A DNA stretch of 64,000 nt from an uncultured Clostridia bacterium (GTDB lineage: Bacteria > Bacillota > Clostridia > UMGS1883): contig CANRCD010000002.1 of assembly GCA_947629005.1 (NCBI GenBank), positions 62,001 through 126,000 on the forward strand, given 5' to 3'. A program made the position numbers and the translations under genes. The notes under the pieces were generated by a model, which saw nothing but the letters and a program-made list of their open reading frames with translations, was not told the origin of the DNA and did no database searches. How positions within the stretch are numbered: position 1 is the stretch's first letter; every line of letters starts with the position of its first letter. Of the stretch, positions 24,165 to 32,863 are shown in pieces.

Positions 24165-25739
24165 ATGAAAGACACAACCCAAAAAATACTTGCGGCGCTT
24201 TCTGCTGCCGCCGTGCTCGCCTCGGGAGGACTTATGAACGCTTACGCTGACGAAGCTCAGACCCCTGAAACCGTAATCGTTGGGGAAAATGCGCAGTCCG
24301 TCTTAACGGTTGACCACGGCTATGCGGTCGGCTCGATGATCGTCGGCGAAAACGACGAGTACATTGTTTCCGAGGATGGAAATCTCACCCTCGCGAAGGA
24401 CGACGGAGCTTTTGTGCTTGACGCGAAGGGCGAAAAAAAGAGCTTCGACGACGTCAAGGCCGGCGACAAGCTCACGTTTTACGTTGACGGCGACAAGCCC
24501 GCGGAGCTTATCTATCCTCCCCGCTACACCCCCGACGTTATAGTTATCGAGGACGAGGAGGCCGCCGTTTCTCGTAAGATAGCCGTGTTCGACGAAAACC
24601 ACCTCAGCGACGACGGCGAGCTTGTCATCAATTACGACCCCTCCACCCCGTATTACAGCAAAACCCGCGAGGCCGCCTTTATCAGCGGCAAGGCTCTGGT
24701 GTTCTATAACTTTGCCACCATGAGCATTCCCGCCCAGACGAATCCCCTCGCCATCGTGCGCCTTAACGGCGACGCCGAGGGGCTCAACACCACCGAGATG
24801 AAACCCATTACCACAGTTCCCCTCGGCAAGCCCGAAAGCGTGGTTGACCACGGCTATATCGTCGGCGGCATGATTGTCGGCGAAAACAGGGGCGGAATTT
24901 CCAACGAGGGCGGAGACATCTGCCTTTACAAGACAGTTTATACCCATGTCCTCAGCGACAGGGGCGAAGAGCTTAGCTTTGACGACATCAAGACCGGCGA
25001 CCATATAACCTATTACGTAAACGGCGACGCTCCCGCCAAGCTTCTGAGTCCCGATCACTATTACCCCGAAGTCATCGTTGTGGAGAAGGAGAACTCCGAC
25101 TCTTTCAGAAAGCTGGCCGTGTTCGACGAGGAGCTTATAAGCGACGACAACGAGCTCAAGCTTAACATGAACCCCGATGTCCCCTACTACAGCAAGATCC
25201 GTGAGTACAGCAAAGCCCTTGAAACCAATTTCCCCAGCGGCAAGGCTCTGGTGTTCTATGACATAACCACCAGAAGCATACCCGCGCAAACAACACCCTT
25301 AGCCGTTGTGAAGCTCACCGACGATGAGGTCTCCGCCGCGGCGGAGGGCGAGACTCCCGACCTTTCCGCCGTAAAAGCCTTTTTGGTGGATAAGGACGGA
25401 GATTACTACGTTCCCTACATCCCCGTGACTGTGGACGGCGTTCAGATGATACCTGTCCGTGAATTGGCCGAGTCCCTGGGCTTTACCGTGGGCTGGGACG
25501 GCGAAACAAATTCCGTAACCGTCGGCCAGGCTTCCTTCACCATCGACGTGGACAGCTACTCCTTCGCCAAGGCCGCTCCCCGCCAGCTGGGGCAGGCTCC
25601 CGTGCTGATTGCGCTCCCCGGCGAGGATACCGCCCTGACCTACGTTCCCGTGAGCTTCTTCACCGATGTCCTGGGTTATACTATTGAAGTGTCCGGCGGT
25701 GATGTTGTTCCCGGTCAGGTTGCCCGGGTGTTCCAGTAA
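24165..25739 (+). CDS. Secreted duplicated-domain protein with copper-amine-oxidase-like C-terminal domain
   Basis: 524 residues, exported: signal peptide to about residue 28 (NAYADEA). Two homologous halves follow, about 46-208 and 226-390, each with VDHGYxVGxMIVGEN, a FDD(V/I)KxGDxxT(F/Y)YV(D/N)GD core, a VIVxE strand, KxAVFDExxxSDDxEL and GKALVFY. The C-terminal 115 residues are a copper-amine-oxidase N-domain-like (PF07833 type) module (VTVDGVQMIPVRELAESLGF). ATG 24165 follows AAAGGAAGG; the GTG at 24147 precedes that ribosome site. The halves match no known enzyme. Expression may be controlled by the leader at 23985-24130. Confidence 0.8.
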   Translation: MKDTTQKILAALSAAAVLASGGLMNAYADEAQTPETVIVGENAQSVLTVDHGYAVGSMIVGENDEYIVSEDGNLTLAKDDGAFVLDAKGEKKSFDDVKAGDKLTFYVDGDKPAELIYPPRYTPDVIVIEDEEAAVSRKIAVFDENHLSDDGELVINYDPSTPYYSKTREAAFISGKALVFYNFATMSIPAQTNPLAIVRLNGDAEGLNTTEMKPITTVPLGKPESVVDHGYIVGGMIVGENRGGISNEGGDICLYKTVYTHVLSDRGEELSFDDIKTGDHITYYVNGDAPAKLLSPDHYYPEVIVVEKENSDSFRKLAVFDEELISDDNELKLNMNPDVPYYSKIREYSKALETNFPSGKALVFYDITTRSIPAQTTPLAVVKLTDDEVSAAAEGETPDLSAVKAFLVDKDGDYYVPYIPVTVDGVQMIPVRELAESLGFTVGWDGETNSVTVGQASFTIDVDSYSFAKAAPRQLGQAPVLIALPGEDTALTYVPVSFFTDVLGYTIEVSGGDVVPGQVARVFQ

Positions 25740-25753
25740 TTTAATACGCTTCT

Positions 25754-25781
25754 GCGGGCGGCCAAAGGCCGCCCGCTTTTT
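25754..25781 (+). terminator. Terminator after the 24165 gene
   Basis: GCGGGCGGCC-AAA-GGCCGCCCGC with a T5 tail, 14 bp after the stop codon. Confidence 0.92.
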
Positions 25782-25818
25782 ATGTTTAGGTTAATTCGGA
25801 TTTTTTCAAATATAATTC

Positions 25819-25847
25819 TTGACTAAGGGACAAAATGATAGTATAAT
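25819..25847 (+). promoter_or_regulatory. Promoter of galT-galK
   Basis: TTGACT (25819-25824) and TATAAT (25842-25847) with 17-bp spacing, 45 bp before the galT ATG. No operator dyad is obvious. Confidence 0.8.
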
Positions 25848-25891
25848 AATATATATGAAAATATGTAAAATTTTATTATGAGGTGATATTT

Positions 25892-26875
25892 ATGGCAGAA
25901 TTACGTTGGCACCCTTTGACAAAGGATTGGATAATGATTGCGTCGCACCGCCAGAACAGGCCCCAGATGCCCAAGGACTGGTGCCCCTTCTGTCCCGGAC
26001 CGGACAACGACAAGGTGCCCAAGGCCTTTGACGTATACGAATACGACAACGACTTCCCCGCGCTCATGCAAAACCCTCCCGCGCCCGACGACGTTGAAAC
26101 CGAAATATACAAGGTTCGCCCGGCCTACGGCAAGTGCGAAGTCATCCTCTATTCGCCTGAGCACACCGTAACTCTGCCCGAGCTGCCCGTGGAGCACGTG
26201 CGCAAGCTGGTGGACCTGTGGGTGGAGCGCTTTGAGGCCCTTCGCGCCGACGAAAAAATCAAGTATGTTTTCATTTTTGAGAATCGCGGCGCGGTTGTCG
26301 GCGTTACCATGCCGCACCCCCACGGCCAGATATATGGCTACAGCGTGGTGCCAAAGAAGCTTGAGCTTGAGCTCCAATCCTGCAAGGAGCACCACGACGA
26401 GACCGGCCATTGCCTTATATGCGACATGATTCGCGACGAGGTCAAGGATGGCCGCCGCGTTATATTTGAAAACGATGACTTCATTGTGTTCCTGCCCTTC
26501 TTCAGCGAATACCCCTACGGGATATACATTGCCGCCAAGAGCCACAAGCAGTACATAAGCGAGTTCACCGACAGCGAAAAGGATAACCTTGCCAAGGCTG
26601 TACGTGAAGCCGCCGGTACGCTTGACAGCCTGTTCGGCTACACCTTCCCGTACATGATGTGTATGTATAACGGCCCCGTGAACGCCGCCGAGGACAGCGG
26701 CGAATACTACCACTTCCACATTGCCTTCTATCCTCCCATGCGCAGCGCCGACAAGCAGAAGTTCAACGCCTCCAGCGAAACGGGCGCATGGGCGCACTGC
26801 AACCCCACCGCTCCCGAGGCTACCAGCGTGGAGCTTCGCGAGGCCTACAAAAGATTTAAGGAGAGTGACAAATAA
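25892..26875 (+). CDS. galT: Galactose-1-phosphate uridylyltransferase
   Basis: Leloir enzyme: exchanges UMP between UDP-glucose and galactose-1-phosphate through a His-UMP intermediate. 327 residues. Active-site motif PHPHGQ at 141-146 (nucleophile His144), zinc ligands CPFC at 31-34, and the C-terminal HIT-like half with YHFHIAFYPPMRS. ATG 25892 follows GAGGTGAT. galK begins on the base after the stop, so the pair is one transcript for galactose use. The GH30-type enzyme encoded convergently at 29104-31839 could supply galactose. Confidence 0.96.
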   Translation: MAELRWHPLTKDWIMIASHRQNRPQMPKDWCPFCPGPDNDKVPKAFDVYEYDNDFPALMQNPPAPDDVETEIYKVRPAYGKCEVILYSPEHTVTLPELPVEHVRKLVDLWVERFEALRADEKIKYVFIFENRGAVVGVTMPHPHGQIYGYSVVPKKLELELQSCKEHHDETGHCLICDMIRDEVKDGRRVIFENDDFIVFLPFFSEYPYGIYIAAKSHKQYISEFTDSEKDNLAKAVREAAGTLDSLFGYTFPYMMCMYNGPVNAAEDSGEYYHFHIAFYPPMRSADKQKFNASSETGAWAHCNPTAPEATSVELREAYKRFKESDK

Positions 26876-28060
26876 ATGACACTTCAGGAGCTTAAGCGCG
26901 AGTTTGTCAGGCTTTACGGCGGCGACGAAAGCGACGTGCGCCTGTTTATGAGCCCCGGCCGCGTGAATCTCATCGGCGAGCACACCGACTATAACGGCGG
27001 CTATGTTTTTCCGGCGGCGCTCACCATGGGCACCACCATCGCCGTACGACAAATCCCCGAAAGAGTGATCCGTCTGCGCGCCACCGACCTGCCCGACTTT
27101 GTGGAAGCGGATATCGACAATCTTGACAATTACCGTGACATCAAATGGGGCAATTACCAGATAGGCGTGGCCGTGGAGCTCCAAAAGCGCGGCTATGAAA
27201 TACTCGGCTGCGAAATGCTGTTTTACGGCAATCTGCCTTACGGCGGCGGCCTCAGCTCGTCGGCCTCCATTGAGGTCGCTACGGCGCTGGCCCTCGCCAC
27301 CTTCTCGAACGAGAAAAAGGGAGTAACCGAGCCCGTGAACATGATTGAGATGGCTCAGGTCGGGCAGGGAGCCGAGTGCAACTACTGCGGCGTAAATTGC
27401 GGCATTATGGACCAGTTTGCCTCGGCCATGGGCAAGAAAAATCAGGTTATCTTCCTAAACTGCAAAAACCTTGATTTCAAGCTCGTTCCCCTCGAAATGG
27501 ACGGCTACAAAATCGTAATAGCCAACACCAATAAAAAGCGCTCCCTTGCCGACAGCAAGTATAACGAACGCCGCGCCCAGTGTGAGGAGGGGCTTAAGGC
27601 CCTCCGTCGGGCCCTCCCCGAGGCGGAGTGCCTGGGCGATATATCCATGGAGCAGTTCATTGAGCACAAGGCTTTGATCGAGGACGAAATTATCCGCAAC
27701 CGCGTGGAGCACGTTATCTCCGAGGACAACCGTGTGCTGCTCAGTATCGAGGCCCTCAACAGCGGCAATGTAGTCGAATTTGGCCGATTGATGAACGGCA
27801 GCGGCGACAGCCTGCGCGACCTTTACGAGGTGACCGGCGTCGAGCTTGATACCCTCGTTGAGGAAGCCCGCAAAATCGACGGCACCATAGGCAGCCGTAT
27901 GACGGGCGCGGGCTTCGGCGGGTGTACGGTCTCTATTGTGCGCGAGGACGCTGTGGACGAGTTTATAGAGAAGGTCGGCAGGGCATACGAAGAAAAAATC
28001 GGCTATGCCGCGTCGTTCTATGTGGATAATGTCGGAGACGGCGGTCACGAAATAAAATAA
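26876..28060 (+). CDS. galK: Galactokinase
   Basis: GHMP-family kinase phosphorylating galactose at C1, first step of the Leloir pathway. 394 residues: galactokinase signature GRVNLIGEHTDYNGG at 28-42, GHMP ATP loop GGGLSSSAS near 122-130, catalytic Asp in CGIMDQFAS near 176, and the C-terminal GAGFGGCTVS motif. It starts directly after the galT stop with AAGGAGAG inside the galT end. No epimerase or mutarotase gene is present nearby. Confidence 0.97.
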   Translation: MTLQELKREFVRLYGGDESDVRLFMSPGRVNLIGEHTDYNGGYVFPAALTMGTTIAVRQIPERVIRLRATDLPDFVEADIDNLDNYRDIKWGNYQIGVAVELQKRGYEILGCEMLFYGNLPYGGGLSSSASIEVATALALATFSNEKKGVTEPVNMIEMAQVGQGAECNYCGVNCGIMDQFASAMGKKNQVIFLNCKNLDFKLVPLEMDGYKIVIANTNKKRSLADSKYNERRAQCEEGLKALRRALPEAECLGDISMEQFIEHKALIEDEIIRNRVEHVISEDNRVLLSIEALNSGNVVEFGRLMNGSGDSLRDLYEVTGVELDTLVEEARKIDGTIGSRMTGAGFGGCTVSIVREDAVDEFIEKVGRAYEEKIGYAASFYVDNVGDGGHEIK

Positions 28061-28073
28061 GAAATAATAATGT

Positions 28074-28104
28074 AAAAGCGCCTCCCCTGCGGGAGGCGCT
28101 TTTT
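28074..28104 (+). terminator. Bidirectional terminator between galK and the 28109 gene
   Basis: AAAAGCGCCTCCC-CTGC-GGGAGGCGCTTTTT, symmetrical with A and T tracts, lying between two convergent stop codons, so it can end transcripts from both sides. Confidence 0.92.
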
Positions 28105-28108
28105 CGCT

Positions 28109-29098
28109 TTATTTCCTTTTATAAACCGTAGTCAGCGGCTTTGTCACATTGTTAAGTCCTATAACGGTAAGCATATCTCCCGAGAATGCAAACAGAATGG
28201 ACGGGGCGTCGTTTTCGCGGCAGACGGTGCAGCCGTGCGCCAGATTAAGCGTGCCGCTGCTGGTGCAGCCGCCAAGCGGGCTGCCGGTTATGCCGCCGCT
28301 GAAGCCGTAGCGTCCGTCGTCGCGCGGGGTGAAGTCGAAGCTGCCGAAGCCGTTCACGTCGGAATAGGTGGAGGAGGAAAGCTTGGAAAAGCCTTTGCCG
28401 TGGCAGAATTCAATAACGCCGTGGCTCTTTACGTTCTGAGCAATAAAGCTCACAAGGCCGGGGCTGTCTACGGCGTCGGGGCTTTCGGCGGAATAATACT
28501 TGATAACATTACGATAGGCCTTTTCGCCGTCATCGGTGTTTCCGTCGGCCACGGCGGCCATGAGGGCAACGTCAATGCGGCCGCTGCTGTATATGTCGAT
28601 GGCGGCGGTGTTACCCGTCACGCCGCCCTGTCTGAGCGCGCCGTAAAGGGTTATCATGTCGCCGTCGCCCTCGGCATAGCAGGTGGCCAGCATGGGCAGC
28701 AGCAGAGTATCGTAATCCTTGCCGAGCAGCTCCTTAAGCGGGTTTAGGAACACCGACGAGCCCAAAAGCTCGTATGGATTGTTCGCGTAATAGCTTAGAT
28801 TCGAGAAGCCCGAGACGTCGGTGGCAATAACGCCTGAATCCTGTGCGGAGGAAAGGTATATGGAGCGGGTGCGGTCGTTCCAGCTCACACCCACGTCAAG
28901 GGCGTTGGCGATGCACCTCACGGGCAGGTAGGTCACGCCGTCAATGACGACGGGCTCTACAACATTGCCGTCGGCGTCGGTCAGGGTAAGCCTTTCGCCG
29001 TCAAGATACACCCTTATGGGGGCGTCGTCCTCCTCGGCAAAGGCCGCGGGAGCCGCCGCAAGGCAGAGCGCCAAAACGACTGAAAGCAGTTTTTTCAT
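28109..29098 (-). CDS. Secreted protein with N-terminal copper-amine-oxidase-like domain
   Basis: 329 residues, signal peptide to about residue 21 (AAFAEE). Residues 27-85 form a copper-amine-oxidase N-domain-like module (VVIDGVTYLPVRCIANALDVGVSW then RSIYL). The rest (about 90-329) is not recognised; it includes a Ser/Gly-rich region with isolated cysteines (CHGKGF, GGCTSSG, CTVC). ATG 29098 follows AAGGAAAGGAAC. It lies 5 bp after the GH30-type gene on the same strand and is probably its operon partner; secreted companion of unknown role. Confidence 0.78.
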   Translation of the reverse strand: MKKLLSVVLALCLAAAPAAFAEEDDAPIRVYLDGERLTLTDADGNVVEPVVIDGVTYLPVRCIANALDVGVSWNDRTRSIYLSSAQDSGVIATDVSGFSNLSYYANNPYELLGSSVFLNPLKELLGKDYDTLLLPMLATCYAEGDGDMITLYGALRQGGVTGNTAAIDIYSSGRIDVALMAAVADGNTDDGEKAYRNVIKYYSAESPDAVDSPGLVSFIAQNVKSHGVIEFCHGKGFSKLSSSTYSDVNGFGSFDFTPRDDGRYGFSGGITGSPLGGCTSSGTLNLAHGCTVCRENDAPSILFAFSGDMLTVIGLNNVTKPLTTVYKRK

Positions 29099-29103
29099 TT
29101 TTA

Positions 29104-31839
29104 TCAGTTCCTTTCCTTAAGATAAATATAGCCGCTTGTAACTGTTTTACCATCCAAAAGAATATATATTCCGGCGCTTTCACAGCCTTCGGGTATGGCG
29201 ATGGCCGAGGTGCGCTCCTCAAATTCGGAAATAGGCAGGCTCTGGATATCAACGGCCTTGAGCTTAACTCCGTCGCGGCAGAGCACAAGGGCTTTTAGCT
29301 CCGCGGCTGGGCCGTGATTCTTGATGTCGGCAAAAACGATAGAAGCATTGCCCTCGTCGTCGGCGCCCTGATTGGTGGCGTACCTGAGAACGGCCTCCGC
29401 AGGAGCGGTGTAAAATTCCAGCTCAGCTATGTTGCACAGGCCTCCCGGAGGAGTGCGGTAAATTATTTTATCGTATGCTTCATCACTGTCAAAATAGAAC
29501 TCATTCCAGCCGTTCCTTATACTTTCGGGTACGGTGTAGATAAGAGTTTCGGCATCTCCCTTAACGCCGTAGAAGGCGCCGCCGTACATACGGGTCAAAA
29601 AACCGATTCTGGGCGCGAAGCGAACCTTGTTCACCTTGACTCCCTCGGGCATGGTGGCGGAAATATAGGAGTGCTCGCCGTCCCAAGCGTCGTGGTGGGT
29701 CTCAAGGTCGCCGTCGAACACCTTTTCGTATGAGACGTCCTCATTGCCGCCGTAGGGCGCGGTGCCCTCAATTGCCGTGGGGAGCACGCGAATCTCGACC
29801 TCGCCGTCCGAAAGGGCGTCTATGGCGGGGACGAGCGCGCCGTGGCTGAAGTTCCACAACTGATTGGCTCCTCCTCCGTATTCGTAGGTGCCTACCGTCG
29901 CCCCCTCGTGAGTGGCGTGGCTGTACACGTCGAGACCCTTGCCGGTTTTTGTGTTCACCAGCCCCCAGCCGCCGTCGCCGGATATTATGCGCCATTCGGT
30001 ACCGCCTTCGTCTTGAAGCAGCGCCTTGCTGCGAAGGTTGGTGAACGAGGCTATATCGCCGATTCGGTTTATCACCCAATACTGGCCGGCGCTGTCGTTG
30101 TCTCCCTCCTGAACGTAGCCTCCGCGCTCCTGAAGGGCGAGGCCGCTGCCGACGTTCACAAGGCGGACCGCGTCGCCGCTCTGTATTATATCAATGTTAA
30201 GAGTTGACGAGATTCCGGAGTCGGGTAGAGCAGCCGTAACGGCGGCCTCACGGGCGTCCGCGAGGGTGAGCTCCGTGCCGCTTAATACGGCGTTCTCGGC
30301 CGTGAGGACGGGCTCGGCCCCGTTGGACTTGACGTTAATCGAAAGCCTGTCGCCGGCGAAGCCGCTGGCAGCCGAGGCCGTGAGCCGTACGCTTTCAGCG
30401 GAGGCGGCGGCGCCGTTCTTCACCACAACGGTGGTAATAGTGCTTTTAGGTATGCTTACCAAAACGGTTTTTCCGTTCATCTGCGCTGCGCCGTCAAGTA
30501 GGGCGAGGTCGCGCTCAGTGTCGGTGCGGTAAACTTCCGCCGAATCGCCCACGCCGCCGAGAGCCGAAAGGTCAAGCTCGTAAACCTCGTCGCGCTTGCC
30601 GGCGTTGATTATAACCGCCGCCACCTCGCCGGTCTTTTCATCGCGGGCGGCAAAAACATTGGAATTACCGCTGTGAAGGAAGCTCCAGCCGGGGCGGATA
30701 AATTTCGTAAAATGGGCGAAGGCGTAATATTTCTTGTATTTCAGCACCTCGCCGGTTTCGGGATCAAAGCCGGAAAGGTTCCAGTATCCGTTGTCGGGGG
30801 TTTTGCCCTGCCAGTGGAAATCCGCCACCTGCCAGCATATCCAAGCGTTCGGGCGGAGGTTGTTCATATCGTCGGCTATTTTTTTACCGAACCACAGTGC
30901 GGGGCCCATATTGCCGCTGTCGTAGCCGATGGAGCCGTCGCCGTCCACCTCGGACATATAAAGCTCCTTGCCAAGCTCCTTTACTTTGGCCGTGATACCG
31001 CCGTAGCCGCCGCCGTAAGAGTGCACGTTCAGCCTCGGCATAAGGGCCAGCGCCTCGGGGCTGTATTTGTCGAGATAACCGGCCATAACGTCCATGTTGT
31101 TCTCGTCCGAGGCCGTTACGGCAACGCCGTTCAGCCCGTGAGCTTTAAGGGCTTTGTCGGCCGCGATTATGAGAGCGCTGTGCTCTTCGGCATCAATGTG
31201 GCAGCCCTCTTGGCTGCCCTCGTATCCCCAAAAGTCGGTGTTGGCCTCGTTCATTGGTTCGAGAGAATTTACCTTTATGCCGAGATCGTTATTTATATAC
31301 TCCGTTACGGTCGCCAGATATTCGGCGAAATCGCCGAATTTATCAGGAGTAATGTTGTTTTCGTTCGGGTCTTTCCCACCGCTTGAGCAGCCGCTGACCG
31401 TCATATAGTAGGGCGGAGAGTTACTGAACACCTCAACGATGTCCGCCCCCATGGAAACGGCGTCCTTGAGAAAGCTTATCTGGTTCGGGTCGGCGTTCGG
31501 GTCAAAATTGCCGTTTTCGTCCACCCATACGGGCATACCGCGCCCGTTGTTCAGGTGGGTGTGCTTCGGGTCGTCGCCCGCGCCGATATTATAGCGCACG
31601 ATGTTGAGCCCCAGCCCTTCGTCTTTGTCGAACAGGGAGCGGCTTATTTTGAGGCGGTCGGCCTCGTCCTCGCCGCCGAGAACCTCGGCCCACCAGCACA
31701 ACGAGGTGCCCCAGCCGTCAAAGCGGGGCGATTGTTCGAGGCTGTCCAGCTTTACCCTTACGGGCGAGGCGGCCAGCGCGGCGGGCGTGAGCCCCAGTGC
31801 GAGAGCAGCCGCCAGCAGCAGCGATAATAGCTTTTTCAT
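29104..31839 (-). CDS. Secreted GH30-type glycoside hydrolase (endo-galactanase-like) with ricin and discoidin-like modules
   Basis: 911 residues. Signal peptide (1-23), then a GH30-like barrel: FDGWGTSLCWWAE opening, SNSPPYYMT, acid/base Glu in LEPMNEAN near 195, and nucleophile Glu in MSEVDGDG near 295, followed by the beta-domain. These motifs resemble endo-beta-1,6-galactanases. A ricin-B-type lectin domain follows at about 555-670 (LVNVGSGLALQERGG..., ANQLWNF), then an F5/8C- or NPCBM-like module (about 680-800) and a C-terminal Ig-like part. Probably degrades plant galactan or arabinogalactan side chains outside the cell; substrate is inferred from motif resemblance. Neighbouring galT/galK fit this. 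Confidence 0.82.
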   Translation of the reverse strand: MKKLLSLLLAAALALGLTPAALAASPVRVKLDSLEQSPRFDGWGTSLCWWAEVLGGEDEADRLKISRSLFDKDEGLGLNIVRYNIGAGDDPKHTHLNNGRGMPVWVDENGNFDPNADPNQISFLKDAVSMGADIVEVFSNSPPYYMTVSGCSSGGKDPNENNITPDKFGDFAEYLATVTEYINNDLGIKVNSLEPMNEANTDFWGYEGSQEGCHIDAEEHSALIIAADKALKAHGLNGVAVTASDENNMDVMAGYLDKYSPEALALMPRLNVHSYGGGYGGITAKVKELGKELYMSEVDGDGSIGYDSGNMGPALWFGKKIADDMNNLRPNAWICWQVADFHWQGKTPDNGYWNLSGFDPETGEVLKYKKYYAFAHFTKFIRPGWSFLHSGNSNVFAARDEKTGEVAAVIINAGKRDEVYELDLSALGGVGDSAEVYRTDTERDLALLDGAAQMNGKTVLVSIPKSTITTVVVKNGAAASAESVRLTASAASGFAGDRLSINVKSNGAEPVLTAENAVLSGTELTLADAREAAVTAALPDSGISSTLNIDIIQSGDAVRLVNVGSGLALQERGGYVQEGDNDSAGQYWVINRIGDIASFTNLRSKALLQDEGGTEWRIISGDGGWGLVNTKTGKGLDVYSHATHEGATVGTYEYGGGANQLWNFSHGALVPAIDALSDGEVEIRVLPTAIEGTAPYGGNEDVSYEKVFDGDLETHHDAWDGEHSYISATMPEGVKVNKVRFAPRIGFLTRMYGGAFYGVKGDAETLIYTVPESIRNGWNEFYFDSDEAYDKIIYRTPPGGLCNIAELEFYTAPAEAVLRYATNQGADDEGNASIVFADIKNHGPAAELKALVLCRDGVKLKAVDIQSLPISEFEERTSAIAIPEGCESAGIYILLDGKTVTSGYIYLKERN

Positions 31840-32030
31840 TTTTCATTCTCCTTTTTACGGCGTAAATCTCTATCACTATTTTATCATATTTCGCCGCGCT
31901 TGTCAATAACGGGGCGGTAAAGCCCGACGCAAAAAATGCGCGCCACGCATAAATTAATAATAATTTAATGGAAATGTAACGCAAAATTTGGTATAATAAA
32001 GTATATCAAATGATGAAAAGAGGCGGTTCT

Positions 32031-32729
32031 GTGCTGAGATTTATAAGACGGCTGCTTTGCGCGGCGCTGATATTGCTCGTAGGGGCGGGGGCGCTGCTAA
32101 CGCTGCTCGGCTACGGCGAATACAAGGCCCTCTTGAAGGAGAAAAGCCTTGCCGCATCCGCGGCCGAGACCCGCGCTAAGGAGAACTTCACGCCCCTTTC
32201 CGATTTGCCCGATATATACAAAAACGCCGTCATTGCCGCCGAGGACCACCGCTTTCGCCTGCACTTCGGCGTTGATCCGCTGGGCATAGCCCGCGCGCTG
32301 ATGGTGAACCTGCGCGACGGCGAGCTTAAGGAAGGCGGAAGCACCATAACCCAGCAGCTCATAAAAAACTACTATTTCCCACAGCGGCGCGACCTTGTAA
32401 AGAAAATTGCCGAGGCATTCCTTGCCGTTCGCATGGAAAAGGACTTCACGAAGGACGAGATACTGGAGCTTTACGTCAACAGCATTTACTTCGGAGACGG
32501 CTGCTACTGCGTGGGCGAGGCCGCGCGCGCCTACTTCGGCAAGGCTCCGTCGGAGATGAGTGATTACGAGAGCACCATGCTTGCCGGCATACCCAACGCA
32601 CCGTCGGTCTACGCGCCTACGAAGAACCCCGATCTAGCCGAGCAGCGGCGGGTAATAGTCGTGAAAAAAATGCTCGCCGAGGGTTATGTCACCGAGAGCG
32701 AGGCTGCCGCCCTCGGCGTGGGAGAATAA
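32031..32729 (+). CDS. Monofunctional GT51 peptidoglycan glycosyltransferase
   Basis: Polymerises lipid II into glycan strands. One N-terminal helix, then a GT51 domain with EDHRFRLHFGVD (catalytic Glu), GGSTITQQLIKN and KDEILELYVNSIYFGDG; no transpeptidase domain, so it is monofunctional (232 residues). I prefer the GTG at 32031, which has AGAGGCGG upstream. The in-frame ATGs at 32010 and 32013 lie only about 12-15 bases from a TATAAT at 31992-31997 and have no ribosome site, so they would give an almost leaderless message. Confidence 0.88.
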   Translation: MLRFIRRLLCAALILLVGAGALLTLLGYGEYKALLKEKSLAASAAETRAKENFTPLSDLPDIYKNAVIAAEDHRFRLHFGVDPLGIARALMVNLRDGELKEGGSTITQQLIKNYYFPQRRDLVKKIAEAFLAVRMEKDFTKDEILELYVNSIYFGDGCYCVGEAARAYFGKAPSEMSDYESTMLAGIPNAPSVYAPTKNPDLAEQRRVIVVKKMLAEGYVTESEAAALGVGE

Positions 32730-32742
32730 TAAAAATAAAAAA

Positions 32743-32777
32743 CGCATGTCCTATCAAGCTGCGGATGTGCATTTTTT
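32743..32777 (+). terminator. Terminator after the GT51 gene
   Basis: GCATGTCC pairs with GGATGTGC (8 bp, two G-U) around an 11-base loop and is followed by a T6 tract. Confidence 0.75.
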
Positions 32778-32798
32778 ATTAAACCGGCTTTTTTGCCC

Positions 32799-32826
32799 TT
32801 GACAAATTTTCAAAAAATACTATAAT
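32799..32826 (+). promoter_or_regulatory. Promoter of the P5C dehydrogenase gene
   Basis: TTGACA (32799-32804), 16-bp spacer, TATAAT (32821-32826); 37 bp before the ATG. Confidence 0.82.
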
Positions 32827-32863
32827 ATTTATAGGAAACTAAATTACGGAAGGAAGGACACAC

